From Flaviaestuariibacter sp. (lineage in GTDB: Bacteria; Bacteroidota; Bacteroidia; Chitinophagales; Chitinophagaceae), in contig JAOQAI010000013.1 of assembly GCA_025963645.1 (NCBI GenBank), forward strand, positions 248,001 to 312,000: 64,000 nucleotides of DNA, in the 5' to 3' direction. Shown one piece after another: positions 1-7,575 of the stretch. The notes beneath the pieces were generated by a model that worked only from the letters and a program-made list of their open reading frames with translations, was not told the DNA's origin and made no database searches. The position numbers and the translations under genes were made by a program. Each line of letters opens with the position of its first letter. Positions within the stretch are counted from its first letter, which is position 1.

Positions 1-1
1 G

Positions 2-1129
2 GCATTTGCCCTGGTCACCGGAATACTCTGGCCTACTCTTTTTCTCGCATTGAGTTTGGCGGGTACTGTCATTGCAGGTTTGCTATTATGGTTTGAAGTT
101 GATAAGTCAAATCCCTTTTTACAGCAGGTTTGTTCCGGGGGCGCCAACACCAATTGTTCAGCGGTGCTGGCTTCAAAAGGCGCCAAACTTTTTAGCTGGC
201 TAAGCTGGAGTGAAGTTGGGTTCTTTTATTTCACGGGAAGCTTCATAATGCTCCTAGTAAGTTTGGGAAATGGGCTTGTGCCTGCCTTTGAATTACTCTC
301 GTTACTAAGCCTTTTGGCTACGCCCTACATACTATTTTCAATAAGTTACCAGGCTAAAGTGGCTAAGCAATGGTGCCCTCTATGTTTGGGGGTTCAGGCA
401 GTCCTGCTGATGCAGGCAGTGGTGGGGTTTTCCAACCTTCGGGAGGCAGGTTGGAAAAGGTCTTTTATATCATCGCTATCGGGCGTAGAGCTTACCCTTA
501 TGCTATTTTCTTTTGCCCTGCCGGTAATTTTCTGGATGATGGCAAAAGCACCTTTCAAGGCTGTTCAGGCAGAGCAGAAAACAGGCAAGGAACTGAGGCG
601 GCTGAAATACAACAAAGAAATTTTTGAGGCGTTGTTGGCAAAGCAAAAAAGGGTCACTGTTTCACCGGATGGATTGGGTATCATACTCGGCAACCCTCAG
701 GCAGCTACTACGATCATTAAAGTTTGCAATCCCTACTGTGGTCCATGTGCCAAAGCACATGAAGTGCTTGAAGAGTTGCTAAGGGAGCGCGACAATATTA
801 AACTTCAAATAATATTTTCAGCAACCACTGGTGCCAATGACAGGAAGGCTCTTCCTGTAAAACATTTTATGGGACTTGATGCGGGCGGTTCCGGTAAACT
901 CATTCAAAAAGCATTGCATGAATGGTACATTTCCACGGATAAAAACTATGAGACGTTTGCATCTCAGTATCCGCTTACTCAAGATATTCTTGCCGCTCAG
1001 GAAGCAGGTCTGGTGGCTATGGGGGAATGGTATCTTGAAAATGAAATAAATTTTACACCCACAATATTTGTAAATAACTATCAGCTTCCGGATATCTATT
1101 CCGTAAAGGATTTGAAGTATTTGCTATAA
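2..1129 (+). CDS. VKOR-thioredoxin fusion membrane protein, 5' end cut by window
   Basis: The open frame runs in from the left edge, so the true start lies outside the window; the first in-frame TTG at 50 is probably internal. Several hydrophobic segments carry the vitamin K epoxide reductase (VKOR) layout: a Cys pair eight residues apart (QVCSGG...NTNCSAVL), then a CPLC motif in a later membrane segment. A thioredoxin-like domain with CGPC follows in the C-terminal half. Bacterial VKOR-Trx fusions oxidise cysteines of exported proteins and pass electrons to quinones, so this should form disulfides in the periplasm. In Bacteroidota such proteins often also have an N-terminal C39-peptidase-like domain, which would be outside the window. 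It sits 86 nt before a Cys-rich double-Gly peptide gene, which fits a role in folding that peptide. The domain call is firm; the substrate is inferred. Confidence 0.85.
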   Translation, partial: AFALVTGILWPTLFLALSLAGTVIAGLLLWFEVDKSNPFLQQVCSGGANTNCSAVLASKGAKLFSWLSWSEVGFFYFTGSFIMLLVSLGNGLVPAFELLSLLSLLATPYILFSISYQAKVAKQWCPLCLGVQAVLLMQAVVGFSNLREAGWKRSFISSLSGVELTLMLFSFALPVIFWMMAKAPFKAVQAEQKTGKELRRLKYNKEIFEALLAKQKRVTVSPDGLGIILGNPQAATTIIKVCNPYCGPCAKAHEVLEELLRERDNIKLQIIFSATTGANDRKALPVKHFMGLDAGGSGKLIQKALHEWYISTDKNYETFASQYPLTQDILAAQEAGLVAMGEWYLENEINFTPTIFVNNYQLPDIYSVKDLKYLL

Positions 1130-1133
1130 CCGC

Positions 1134-1150
1134 TTTGTGTGCACAACAAA
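1134..1150 (+). promoter_or_regulatory. 17-nt dyad element, copy 1 of the peptide cassettes
   Basis: TTTGTGTGCACAACAAA. The core TGTGCACA is a perfect palindrome, flanked by TTTG and, after one extra A, CAAA. The identical 17 nt occur at 6480-6496, and in both places the start codon of the peptide gene begins 66 nt after the last base of the element. It could be an operator or an RNA leader structure; no good TAnnTTTG box was found beside it. Confidence 0.7.
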
Positions 1151-1215
1151 ACCGTAGCCGAGTTCCGTACGGGTACCAAACCGGAACCATAATTTAAAGT
1201 ATAAAAACGAGTCTG

Positions 1216-1440
1216 ATGAAAAAATTTCAAAGTTTAGGAAGAAGCCTGAGTGGATCAGAAATGCGAATGATCCTTGGTGGCGATGAGCCGGTTTCCATCA
1301 TTGGCGAAGGCGACAGCACTTGTAACGCCTATTGCGGAAGTGGTTCAGGTGTTACATGCAGCGGGCGTTGCGTTACTTGTGGCGATGCAGGCAATGCTTC
1401 TAACCCCAATGTTAGAGGGGGCGATAAAATCTGTTCTTAA
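1216..1440 (+). CDS. Cys-rich peptide precursor with double-glycine leader (peptide 1)
   Basis: This 74-aa precursor has a bacteriocin-type leader: it opens MKKFxSLGRSL, has EM at 15-16 and ends in Gly-Gly at 21-22, the site where C39-peptidase exporters cut. The predicted 52-residue core contains six Cys, five of them clustered (CNAYC, then three within nine residues) and one near the C-terminus, enough for three disulfides. It also has a second GG near the C-terminus (RGGDK). The leader is almost identical to that of the peptide at 6562, while the cores are unrelated beyond being Cys-rich. The neighbours are a VKOR-Trx upstream, a TlpA-like thioredoxin downstream and a C39 ABC exporter. It resembles Bacteroidota GG-leader natural-product/bacteriocin precursors in general form; antimicrobial or signalling activity is not shown by sequence. 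Confidence 0.85.
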   Translation: MKKFQSLGRSLSGSEMRMILGGDEPVSIIGEGDSTCNAYCGSGSGVTCSGRCVTCGDAGNASNPNVRGGDKICS

Positions 1441-1449
1441 TCAGTATAT

Positions 1450-1471
1450 AACCGGGGGCATCTCCCCGGTT
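1450..1471 (+). terminator. Hairpin between peptide 1 and its thioredoxin gene
   Basis: AACCGGGG (1450-1457) and CCCCGGTT (1464-1471) form a perfect 8-bp stem with a 6-nt loop, followed by a T-rich but interrupted tract. It lies ten bases after the peptide stop and 17 bases before the next start, so it may act as a leaky terminator or mRNA-stabilising hairpin that makes the peptide more abundant than the thioredoxin. An equivalent hairpin occurs at 6828-6861. Confidence 0.6.
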
Positions 1472-1488
1472 ATTTCTATATTTCAGGT

Positions 1489-2628
1489 ATGCGTTTCATT
1501 CTTTTTACTTTTTTTATTGTGCTTTTATGGAATTCAGATGCTGTTTCCCAATCCCTTAAAACGGAAAGCGATTCATTTCATCTTACCGGAATACTTAAAG
1601 GCAGGGATACGGGTACCATGGTGCTTTGGTATCCCCAGTTCGGGCAGTTTATAAGGGATACATGCGTATTAAAAAAAGGCAGGTTTCTGTTTTCAGGGCT
1701 CATTACGGAACCGGCTTTTTCCTGGCTAAAGGGGTCGGCAGCAGATGGGAATTCAACAAATATTTTTATTGAAAAAGGTAAACAGCACATCATTCTTGAA
1801 GAGAATAGCTTCGATGAATTCCACATGTCCGGTTCTTATACACAAAGGCAGGATGATACGCTGAGAAGAGTAAAAAAACAGATTGATCTTAAATATAAAA
1901 AGTGGAGAGGGGAGTACGCAGGTTTAGTGGATACGTTGCCAAAGATCAGCGACTCTATTTATAAGGTTGCCGTGATGAATCGCATCACTCACATCGCCGA
2001 CACTCTGGATAAGGAATACCGCCACAAAGCACTAGCCTTTGTAAAAAAGCGACCGCAATCCTATACTAGCCCCACCTATCTGTATGGATTTCTAGTAAAT
2101 CGTAAAATAGATACCGAAGGAGCGGAATTGCTATACCAGTCGTTTAGCCCAAAGATAAAAACCAGTTATGCAGGCAAGCTGGTGCGGCAGGAGTTGGATA
2201 AGCGAAGGATCAATATAAATGCCCCGGAATTTACGGCTACTGATTTATCCAATAGTGCTGTTTCTCTGCGTGGGTTCAAAGGAAAGTTCGTGCTGCTTAA
2301 TTTTTGGGCAAGCTGGTGCCTGCCCTGCATAGATAAAATACCAGAGCTAAAACGTCTGTTAGATTCCTGCCAATCCAGGGGGTTCGAAATTATAAACATA
2401 TCAATTGATACAAAAAAGGAAAATTGGAAGGCGGCGGTACAAAAGCATACCCTGGGCAAATTCCATAATGTACTTGTAAACAAAGAACTTGAAGATCGCT
2501 ACCCGAATATTAAGATGCCGATACCAAGCGAGATTCTTATTAATCGTGAGGGAGTTATCATCTGGAACTCATTAAATGAATCAGCCAGACCACTAGGCGA
2601 GATATTAATGAAGCAAATTGGAAACTAA
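1489..2628 (+). CDS. TlpA-like thioredoxin with DUF4369-type N-terminal domain
   Basis: A 379-aa protein with an N-terminal signal peptide (about residues 1-20). Residues about 28-130 look like the DUF4369 domain common in Bacteroidota periplasmic thioredoxins (beta-rich, with the phrase LTGILKG near the start). The C-terminal third is a redoxin/AhpC-TSA fold with WASWCLPC, the CxxC site at about 278-281, and a later cis-Pro region (MPIPSEILI). Such proteins act on thiols or disulfides outside the cytoplasm. It follows the Cys-rich peptide 1 gene by 48 nt with a hairpin between, and a second, shorter TlpA-like protein follows peptide 2, so a role in isomerising or reducing peptide disulfides is a reasonable inference. 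The direction of electron flow cannot be read from sequence. Confidence 0.85.
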   Translation: MRFILFTFFIVLLWNSDAVSQSLKTESDSFHLTGILKGRDTGTMVLWYPQFGQFIRDTCVLKKGRFLFSGLITEPAFSWLKGSAADGNSTNIFIEKGKQHIILEENSFDEFHMSGSYTQRQDDTLRRVKKQIDLKYKKWRGEYAGLVDTLPKISDSIYKVAVMNRITHIADTLDKEYRHKALAFVKKRPQSYTSPTYLYGFLVNRKIDTEGAELLYQSFSPKIKTSYAGKLVRQELDKRRININAPEFTATDLSNSAVSLRGFKGKFVLLNFWASWCLPCIDKIPELKRLLDSCQSRGFEIINISIDTKKENWKAAVQKHTLGKFHNVLVNKELEDRYPNIKMPIPSEILINREGVIIWNSLNESARPLGEILMKQIGN

Positions 2629-2730
2629 CACATTTCTTGGAAATCTTTTCGGATACGTACACGATAGAGATACAAAAGTGCGACTTAGTAAACAGTGAGT
2701 AAATCATAGAGGGATTGAGCTCTACACGCA

Positions 2731-2754
2731 TTGTTTGCACAAAGCAAAACCGGT
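2731..2754 (+). promoter_or_regulatory. Divergent third copy of the dyad element, upstream of the exporter
   Basis: The sequence matches the cassette element with changes: TTGTTTGCACAAAG, then CAAAACCGGT. Compared with 1134-1150 and 6480-6496 there is a G-to-T change in the left arm and a 2-nt insertion (AG) before CAAA, and the trailing CCGG is also shared. It ends about 22 nt before the preferred ATG at 2777, much closer than in the peptide cassettes. Common regulation of exporter and peptides is inferred. Confidence 0.5.
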
Positions 2755-2776
2755 CATTGATAAATTGATTCAAATA

Positions 2777-5146
2777 ATGTCTTTTCCATTTTATAAGCAG
2801 CCCGACTCTATGGACTGTGGTCCCACCTGCCTGCGTATGGTGGCAATGCACTACAAACGGGCTATATCCATACAATATTTGCGGGAGCGCTCGGGCATCG
2901 GCAAAGAAGGTGTTAACCTGCTCGGCATCAGCGAAGCTGCCGAAGCGATTGGGCTGCGCAGCCAGGCAGTTAAACTAACTTACGCGATTCTAACCACCGA
3001 AGCGTCATTACCGGCTATCCTTCACTGGAACCAGAACCATTTTGTAGTTCTCTATAAAATAAAGCGGCATAAGTTATATGTGGCAGATCCTGGGAAAGGA
3101 CTGGTCACATATACGCCTGCAGAATTTAAGGGGGCATGGATTAGTGATAAAAAAGGGGCAGAAGAAGAAGGGATAGCACTCCTCCTGGAGCCATCACCCT
3201 CTTTTTATAAGGATCATAATTCCGATCGGGAGGAGCAACAAGCCAAAGGCTTGGGTTTCAAAAATATTTTTAATTACGTATTGCCTTTTAAAGGCTTGGT
3301 AGGTCAGTTATTACTTGGGTTAGGCATTGCCAGCCTGTTGCAATTGATACTTCCATTTCTCACGCAAAGCATTGTCGATACGGGCATCAATACAGCCAAC
3401 ATCCATTTTGTCTATATAGTTCTCATGGCGCAGGCGGCCCTCTTTGCTGGCCGCCTGGCGGTCGAGTTTGTGCGTAGCTGGATCTTGCTGCACATCAGCA
3501 CCCGCATCAATATTTCTATTCTCACCGACTTTTTGATAAAGCTCATGAAACTGCCGGTATCTTTTTTTGACAGCAAGCAAACCGGCGACATCCTGCAACG
3601 GATGAACGATCATAGTCGCATTGAATCCTTTCTTACCGGCTCTTCGCTGAATACCCTTTTTTCATTGCTTAACCTCGTTGTATTTTCCGTAGTGTTGGCC
3701 ATCTTTAATGGGGCCGTTTTTACCGTCTTTGCTATTGCTTCAGTACTTTATGCGCTATGGGTAATGCTTTTCTTAAAAAAGCGTAAGACCCTGGACTACA
3801 AGCGGTTCGAAGTGGCGGCGAAAGAGCAAAGCGCTACCATCCAGTTAGTGCAGGGCATGCAGGAGATTAAGCTGATTGGTGTAGAGAGGCCCATGCGCTG
3901 GCGGTGGGAGCGCCTGCAAGCCAGGCTTTTTGGGTTAAGTATGCGCGGTCTGGCGCTGAACCAGTGGCAACAGTCTGGCGCTTCCTTTATCAACGAAGGC
4001 AAGAATATGCTGATCACCTTCTTTGCCGCTAAGGCCGTTATTGAAGGACAAATGACCCTGGGTTCCATGCTGGCTGTTCAATACATCATTGGGCAGTTAA
4101 ACAGTCCTATTGAGCAGATGATCGGCTTTATGCAATCCTGGCAGAATGCGAAAATCAGCATGGACCGCCTGAATGAGATTCACACTCTCGAAGACGAAGA
4201 ACCGGAACATAAGGAGCTACAACAACGGCTGCCTCCAGCTTTTGCACGGCAATTGGTGGGCGGAAAGAGTTCGTTACCGGTGCCCCCAATGGGCAGCGGT
4301 TCTCTCATGACGCGCCCTTCCATTTTGGAAGATCCGGAAAATAACCGGGGTGCCTATTCCTCAGGCTTGCAAAGCGAAAAAGGGCTATTTGCGGAAACAA
4401 ATATGGATGCCTCACTTAGCTTTCGGAAACTGTCCTTCACGTATCCTGGTGCAGGGGCCAGCCCGGTGCTGCGGGAAATTGATCTTTCCATCCCGAAAGG
4501 ACAAACGACCGCGATAGTGGGCACAAGCGGTAGTGGAAAGACTACACTTTTAAAGCTGTTGCTGAAATTTTATGAACCTGGGCAGGGTGAAATTTTATTG
4601 GGACGCACACCGCTCCGGCATATCAGCCACCGGCTTTGGCGTAGCCATTGCGGCGTAGTGATGCAGGACAGCTTCATCTTTTCCGATACCATTGCTGCAA
4701 ACATTGCCGTTGGCGATGGGCATGTCGATATGGAACGGCTCTACCGGGCGGTAGAAGTCGCCAACCTGCAGGAATTTATGGAGAGCTTGCCGCTGGGCTT
4801 TAATACCAAAATCGGTACGGAAGGTACCGGCATTAGTACCGGTCAGCGCCAGCGCATTCTCATAGCCCGTGCCGTCTATCGCGATCCCGAATTTATTTTC
4901 TTTGATGAAGCCACCAACAGCCTCGATGCCAATAACGAAAGCGTTATCATTCGCAACCTGGAACAATTCTTCTCGGGCAAAACCGTGATCGTGGTCGCCC
5001 ACCGCTTAAGCACGGTAAAAGCGGCTGACCAGATCGTGGTGCTGCACAAAGGCACTATTGCCGAAAGGGGCACCCATACCGAATTGGTGAACCGTAAAGG
5101 CCACTACTATACCCTTGTCAAAAATCAATTAGAGCTGGGCGCATAA
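2777..5146 (+). CDS. C39-peptidase-containing ABC exporter (bacteriocin type)
   Basis: A 789-aa PCAT-type transporter that cleaves double-Gly leaders and exports the cargo. The N-terminal C39 peptidase has Cys14 in DCGPTC, His88 in NQNHFVV and Asp104 in VADPGKG. A six-helix ABC membrane domain follows, then a nucleotide-binding domain with Walker A GTSGSGKTT (about 582-590), signature STGQRQR (about 685), Walker B FIFFDEATNSLD (about 705) and the H-loop VVAHR. ATG at 2777 is preferred because the peptidase motif then starts at the usual distance; an upstream in-frame GTG/ATG-like start would add 14 residues. A linker of roughly 75 residues, rich in Gly, Ser and Pro, separates the two ABC domains and looks longer than usual. 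It is followed after 11 nt by the HlyD adaptor, and both are flanked by GG-leader peptide genes, which are its likely cargo. Confidence 0.93.
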   Translation: MSFPFYKQPDSMDCGPTCLRMVAMHYKRAISIQYLRERSGIGKEGVNLLGISEAAEAIGLRSQAVKLTYAILTTEASLPAILHWNQNHFVVLYKIKRHKLYVADPGKGLVTYTPAEFKGAWISDKKGAEEEGIALLLEPSPSFYKDHNSDREEQQAKGLGFKNIFNYVLPFKGLVGQLLLGLGIASLLQLILPFLTQSIVDTGINTANIHFVYIVLMAQAALFAGRLAVEFVRSWILLHISTRINISILTDFLIKLMKLPVSFFDSKQTGDILQRMNDHSRIESFLTGSSLNTLFSLLNLVVFSVVLAIFNGAVFTVFAIASVLYALWVMLFLKKRKTLDYKRFEVAAKEQSATIQLVQGMQEIKLIGVERPMRWRWERLQARLFGLSMRGLALNQWQQSGASFINEGKNMLITFFAAKAVIEGQMTLGSMLAVQYIIGQLNSPIEQMIGFMQSWQNAKISMDRLNEIHTLEDEEPEHKELQQRLPPAFARQLVGGKSSLPVPPMGSGSLMTRPSILEDPENNRGAYSSGLQSEKGLFAETNMDASLSFRKLSFTYPGAGASPVLREIDLSIPKGQTTAIVGTSGSGKTTLLKLLLKFYEPGQGEILLGRTPLRHISHRLWRSHCGVVMQDSFIFSDTIAANIAVGDGHVDMERLYRAVEVANLQEFMESLPLGFNTKIGTEGTGISTGQRQRILIARAVYRDPEFIFFDEATNSLDANNESVIIRNLEQFFSGKTVIVVAHRLSTVKAADQIVVLHKGTIAERGTHTELVNRKGHYYTLVKNQLELGA

Positions 5147-5157
5147 AATTATTAGTT

Positions 5158-6456
5158 ATGTCTCATTCCTCCCTCCAACAGCACAGCAATGAATTGATCT
5201 CCGAAGAGGTCCGGGAAATTATAGGCTACCGGCCCCACTGGATTGTTCGCCGGGGCAACACCGTCTTTTTTGGTGTTCTGTTTTGCCTGTTAGCGGCCAC
5301 CTGGTTCATCCGCTACCCCGACCGTGTCGAGGGCTCCGCCCGCCTGGTGGCGGTAAATGCGCCGAAGATGTTAACGGCAACGGCAGAAGGCAAGCTGGAA
5401 AAGCTCTTGGTGCGCAATGAGCAGGGGGTAAAAAAAGGGGATATGCTCGCTTATCTGCAAAGCACGGCAAGCGCCGGTGAAGTACTACGGTTAAGGACCT
5501 GGGTAGGCGCTCGCCTACTTGCATTGGAAGAAGGCGGTTTTCAGGTGTTGCACAAAGATCCTTTACCGGCGTTTACGCAACTGGGTGAGCTGCAACAGCC
5601 TTACCAGGAATTTGGTCTCGTAAGTACAGAAACAGCTCAGTTGCTGGGGAGCGGTTATTACCAAAAGAAGAAGGCCGCCCTGCTGAAAGACATGGCGTTT
5701 CTGGCGGCTCTTAAAACCAATACGGTAGCCCAAAAGAGCCTGATGGCGGAAGACCGGGGCCTGCAGCAAAAGGAATTTGAAGCCTACGAGGCGCTGGCTC
5801 GCGATAAGGTAATTGCTCCGCTGGAGCTGAACCAGTATAAAAGCCGCTTGCTCGCCAAAGACCAGGGACTCGACCAGGTGGACGCCCAGTTAACTAATAG
5901 TGCTATCGCCACGCATAACAAGCAGAAAGAACTTGCCGACCTGCAAAAGTTTACATTCGACCAGCAACAAAAATACCTCGCTTCGCTGCTAACCTTAAAG
6001 AGTGCGATAGATGCCTGGATGCAGCGATACATTGTGCAGGCCCCTGAAGAGGGCACCGTTTATTTTGTGGGTTCTTTACAGGAGAACCAGTTGCTCACCA
6101 TCGGGCAGGAGCTGTTCTATATTCAGTCGCAACGTTCCGGCTATTACGGGGAGCTTATGATCGGGCAGGCAGGACTGGGAAAAGTACGGAAGGGGCAGAC
6201 AGTTCTCTTAAAAGCACCCAGCTATCCGAGTGAGGAATGGGGCCATATAAAAGGTCGTATCGCCGCCATCGCCAACCTCTCCAACAGGCGTGATAGCTTC
6301 CTCGTGACTCTCGAATTAACGGAGGGCTTAAGAACAAGTTATGGTAAAGAGCTTTATTTCCGCAATGGTTTGGCAGCACAGGGGTCTGTCATTACAGACG
6401 ACCGGCGCCTATTACAACGATTATTGGGGCAATTAAAGGGGGTGTGGGAACGGTAA
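5158..6456 (+). CDS. HlyD-family periplasmic adaptor of the peptide exporter
   Basis: A 432-aa membrane fusion protein. A short cytoplasmic N-terminus is followed by one membrane helix (about residues 34-50, VFFGVLFCLLAATWFI), a lipoyl/barrel-sandwich half (APKMLTATAEGKLEKLLV...VKKGDMLAYL), a long coiled-coil hairpin (about 180-290, rich in Lys, Gln, Glu and Leu), and the second lipoyl half plus beta-barrel region. Such adaptors connect an inner-membrane ABC exporter to a TolC-like outer-membrane duct; no TolC homologue is encoded in the window, so the duct must come from elsewhere. It starts 11 nt after the C39 exporter, evidently the same transcript, and ends 23 nt before the second dyad element. 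Confidence 0.92.
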   Translation: MSHSSLQQHSNELISEEVREIIGYRPHWIVRRGNTVFFGVLFCLLAATWFIRYPDRVEGSARLVAVNAPKMLTATAEGKLEKLLVRNEQGVKKGDMLAYLQSTASAGEVLRLRTWVGARLLALEEGGFQVLHKDPLPAFTQLGELQQPYQEFGLVSTETAQLLGSGYYQKKKAALLKDMAFLAALKTNTVAQKSLMAEDRGLQQKEFEAYEALARDKVIAPLELNQYKSRLLAKDQGLDQVDAQLTNSAIATHNKQKELADLQKFTFDQQQKYLASLLTLKSAIDAWMQRYIVQAPEEGTVYFVGSLQENQLLTIGQELFYIQSQRSGYYGELMIGQAGLGKVRKGQTVLLKAPSYPSEEWGHIKGRIAAIANLSNRRDSFLVTLELTEGLRTSYGKELYFRNGLAAQGSVITDDRRLLQRLLGQLKGVWER

Positions 6457-6479
6457 CAAAAAATAAAAAATACTAACTT

Positions 6480-6496
6480 TTTGTGTGCACAACAAA
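6480..6496 (+). promoter_or_regulatory. 17-nt dyad element, copy 2 of the peptide cassettes
   Basis: TTTGTGTGCACAACAAA, identical over 17 nt to 1134-1150. It is followed by a GC-rich stretch with two ACCGGT palindromes that could pair in RNA. The peptide ATG at 6562 begins 66 nt after the last base, exactly as in copy 1, although the intervening leader sequences otherwise differ. Confidence 0.7.
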
Positions 6497-6561
6497 CCGG
6501 TTGTTTCGCTCTTTACCGGTCTCAAACAGGAGCAGATTAATAATCCTTAAATTGTAGACAA

Positions 6562-6807
6562 ATGAAAAAGTTTGAAAGTTTAGGCAGAAGCCTGAATGCT
6601 GGCGAAATGAAGCGCATTGTAGGTGGAATTTATGATTTTCCAGAGAGGGTAAATTGCCTGATTGGATGGAGATTAGACCCAAATGTTGGCTGTTTTTGTG
6701 ACTTTTATGGTGTTTCTTCTCCAGATTCTGTTACATGCGATGTTTCTTGCCCGGCCACAATGTGTACATCCGGTTCAATTGATCTCAGTTGTCCCTATTT
6801 TAACTAA
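6562..6807 (+). CDS. Cys-rich peptide precursor with double-glycine leader (peptide 2)
   Basis: This 81-aa precursor shares the leader of peptide 1 (MKKFxSLGRSL, EM at 15-16, Gly-Gly at 21-22); 16 of the 22 leader residues are identical. The predicted 59-residue core has seven Cys, including a CFC pair, a TCDVSC pair and a final SCPYFN tail. It is otherwise different from the core of peptide 1, the usual pattern for peptides sharing one C39 exporter but having separate activities. An odd number of Cys leaves one unpaired, or allows dimerisation or modification. It lies directly after the exporter and adaptor genes, with its own dyad element and a hairpin behind it. No tailoring enzyme such as a radical SAM or lanthionine synthetase is visible, so disulfide formation is the likeliest modification. 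Confidence 0.85.
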   Translation: MKKFESLGRSLNAGEMKRIVGGIYDFPERVNCLIGWRLDPNVGCFCDFYGVSSPDSVTCDVSCPATMCTSGSIDLSCPYFN

Positions 6808-6827
6808 AATTGGCTCATAGTTTTTGG

Positions 6828-6861
6828 ATCTACACTAACTGGTGGTATGGTTGGTGTAGAT
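6828..6861 (+). terminator. Hairpin between peptide 2 and its thioredoxin gene
   Basis: ATCTACACTAAC (6828-6839) pairs with GTTGGTGTAGAT (6850-6861) over 12 bp with one G-U pair and a 10-nt loop, followed by TATTTTAAT. It occupies the same place, peptide stop to thioredoxin start, as the hairpin at 1450-1471, but has no sequence in common with it. Leaky termination or processing is inferred. Confidence 0.6.
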
Positions 6862-6885
6862 TATTTTAATCAAGAATATCCTTAT

Positions 6886-7452
6886 ATGAAAAAACTTTTT
6901 CTGCTCTTATCGATCGCGGTATCATATTCAGTAACGGCTCAGAAGCATAAAGACTCGGTTGCCATAGGGTTTATGCAAGAATTAGCCGAACGGATCAACT
7001 CAATCAAGGGAAAAGAGTTAAGTGAATTTGATGCTTGTACTTTAGATGGAGTACGGTATACATCTGATAGCCTTCGGGGAAAACTTACGGTTTTAAGTTT
7101 TTGGTTTGAGGCTTGCATGCCCTGTGTTGCAGAGGTAGCAGGGCTAAACCAGCTATACGCTGATTTTAAGGGTAACAATCATTTCCGGTTCCTTTCATTT
7201 ACTTTCGACCCGGTGGCGAAGGCAAAAGCCTTCGTTGCAAAAAATGATATTTGTTATCCGGTTATACGTTTGGAAGAACATCAAATTCGGAAACTTAATT
7301 TTAACGCTGGATTCCCTGTTATTGCTCTTGTTAACGAAGCTGGTATTGTTGTTTATTTTCGTGCAGGAGGTAGTAATAGCCCACAAATCGCAAAGGAAGA
7401 TTTGCTGAGAGATGTTTATCCGAATATAACTAAATTAGTGAAAATAAATTGA
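6886..7452 (+). CDS. Secreted TlpA-like thioredoxin (single domain)
   Basis: A 188-aa protein with a clear signal peptide (MKKLFLLLSIAVSYSVTAQ). The ATG at 6886 is chosen over one 39 nt upstream because it begins the signal peptide and because the upstream start would lie inside the hairpin. The mature part is an AhpC/TSA-redoxin fold with WFEACMPC (Cys77 and Cys80) and a later GFPVIALVNE strand containing the cis-Pro. It lacks the DUF4369 domain of its relative at 1489. It follows peptide 2 as that protein follows peptide 1, so the two peptide-thioredoxin pairs appear to be duplicated modules. Its likely job is handling disulfides of the exported peptide or of the apparatus. Confidence 0.83.
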   Translation: MKKLFLLLSIAVSYSVTAQKHKDSVAIGFMQELAERINSIKGKELSEFDACTLDGVRYTSDSLRGKLTVLSFWFEACMPCVAEVAGLNQLYADFKGNNHFRFLSFTFDPVAKAKAFVAKNDICYPVIRLEEHQIRKLNFNAGFPVIALVNEAGIVVYFRAGGSNSPQIAKEDLLRDVYPNITKLVKIN

Positions 7453-7575
7453 TACTACCAGCGGTCAGTTTGTGTAATTCTCGGGAATATGACTGCAACT
7501 GTCTTACTTCCCTCGTGAGTTCCCTCGAAGGTATTCGAGTTGTATCTGGAACTTGGGCGTTTGAATGCCTTGTAA

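Noticed and set aside
370-627. Open frame in another phase of the VKOR gene
   Set aside because: It lies wholly within a well-supported domain gene and has no protein-like pattern.
1134-1150. Reading TGTGCACA as a CRP/FNR-type site
   Set aside because: Half-site spacing does not fit TGTGA-N6-TCACA, and a fixed distance to the ATG suggests another mechanism.
1274-1654. Plus-strand open frame spanning the peptide 1 and thioredoxin genes
   Set aside because: It overlaps two genes with clear motifs; its composition is a shadow of their codons.
2558-2875. Minus-strand open frame across the thioredoxin-exporter junction
   Set aside because: It crosses the dyad element and the start of the exporter, with no conserved features.
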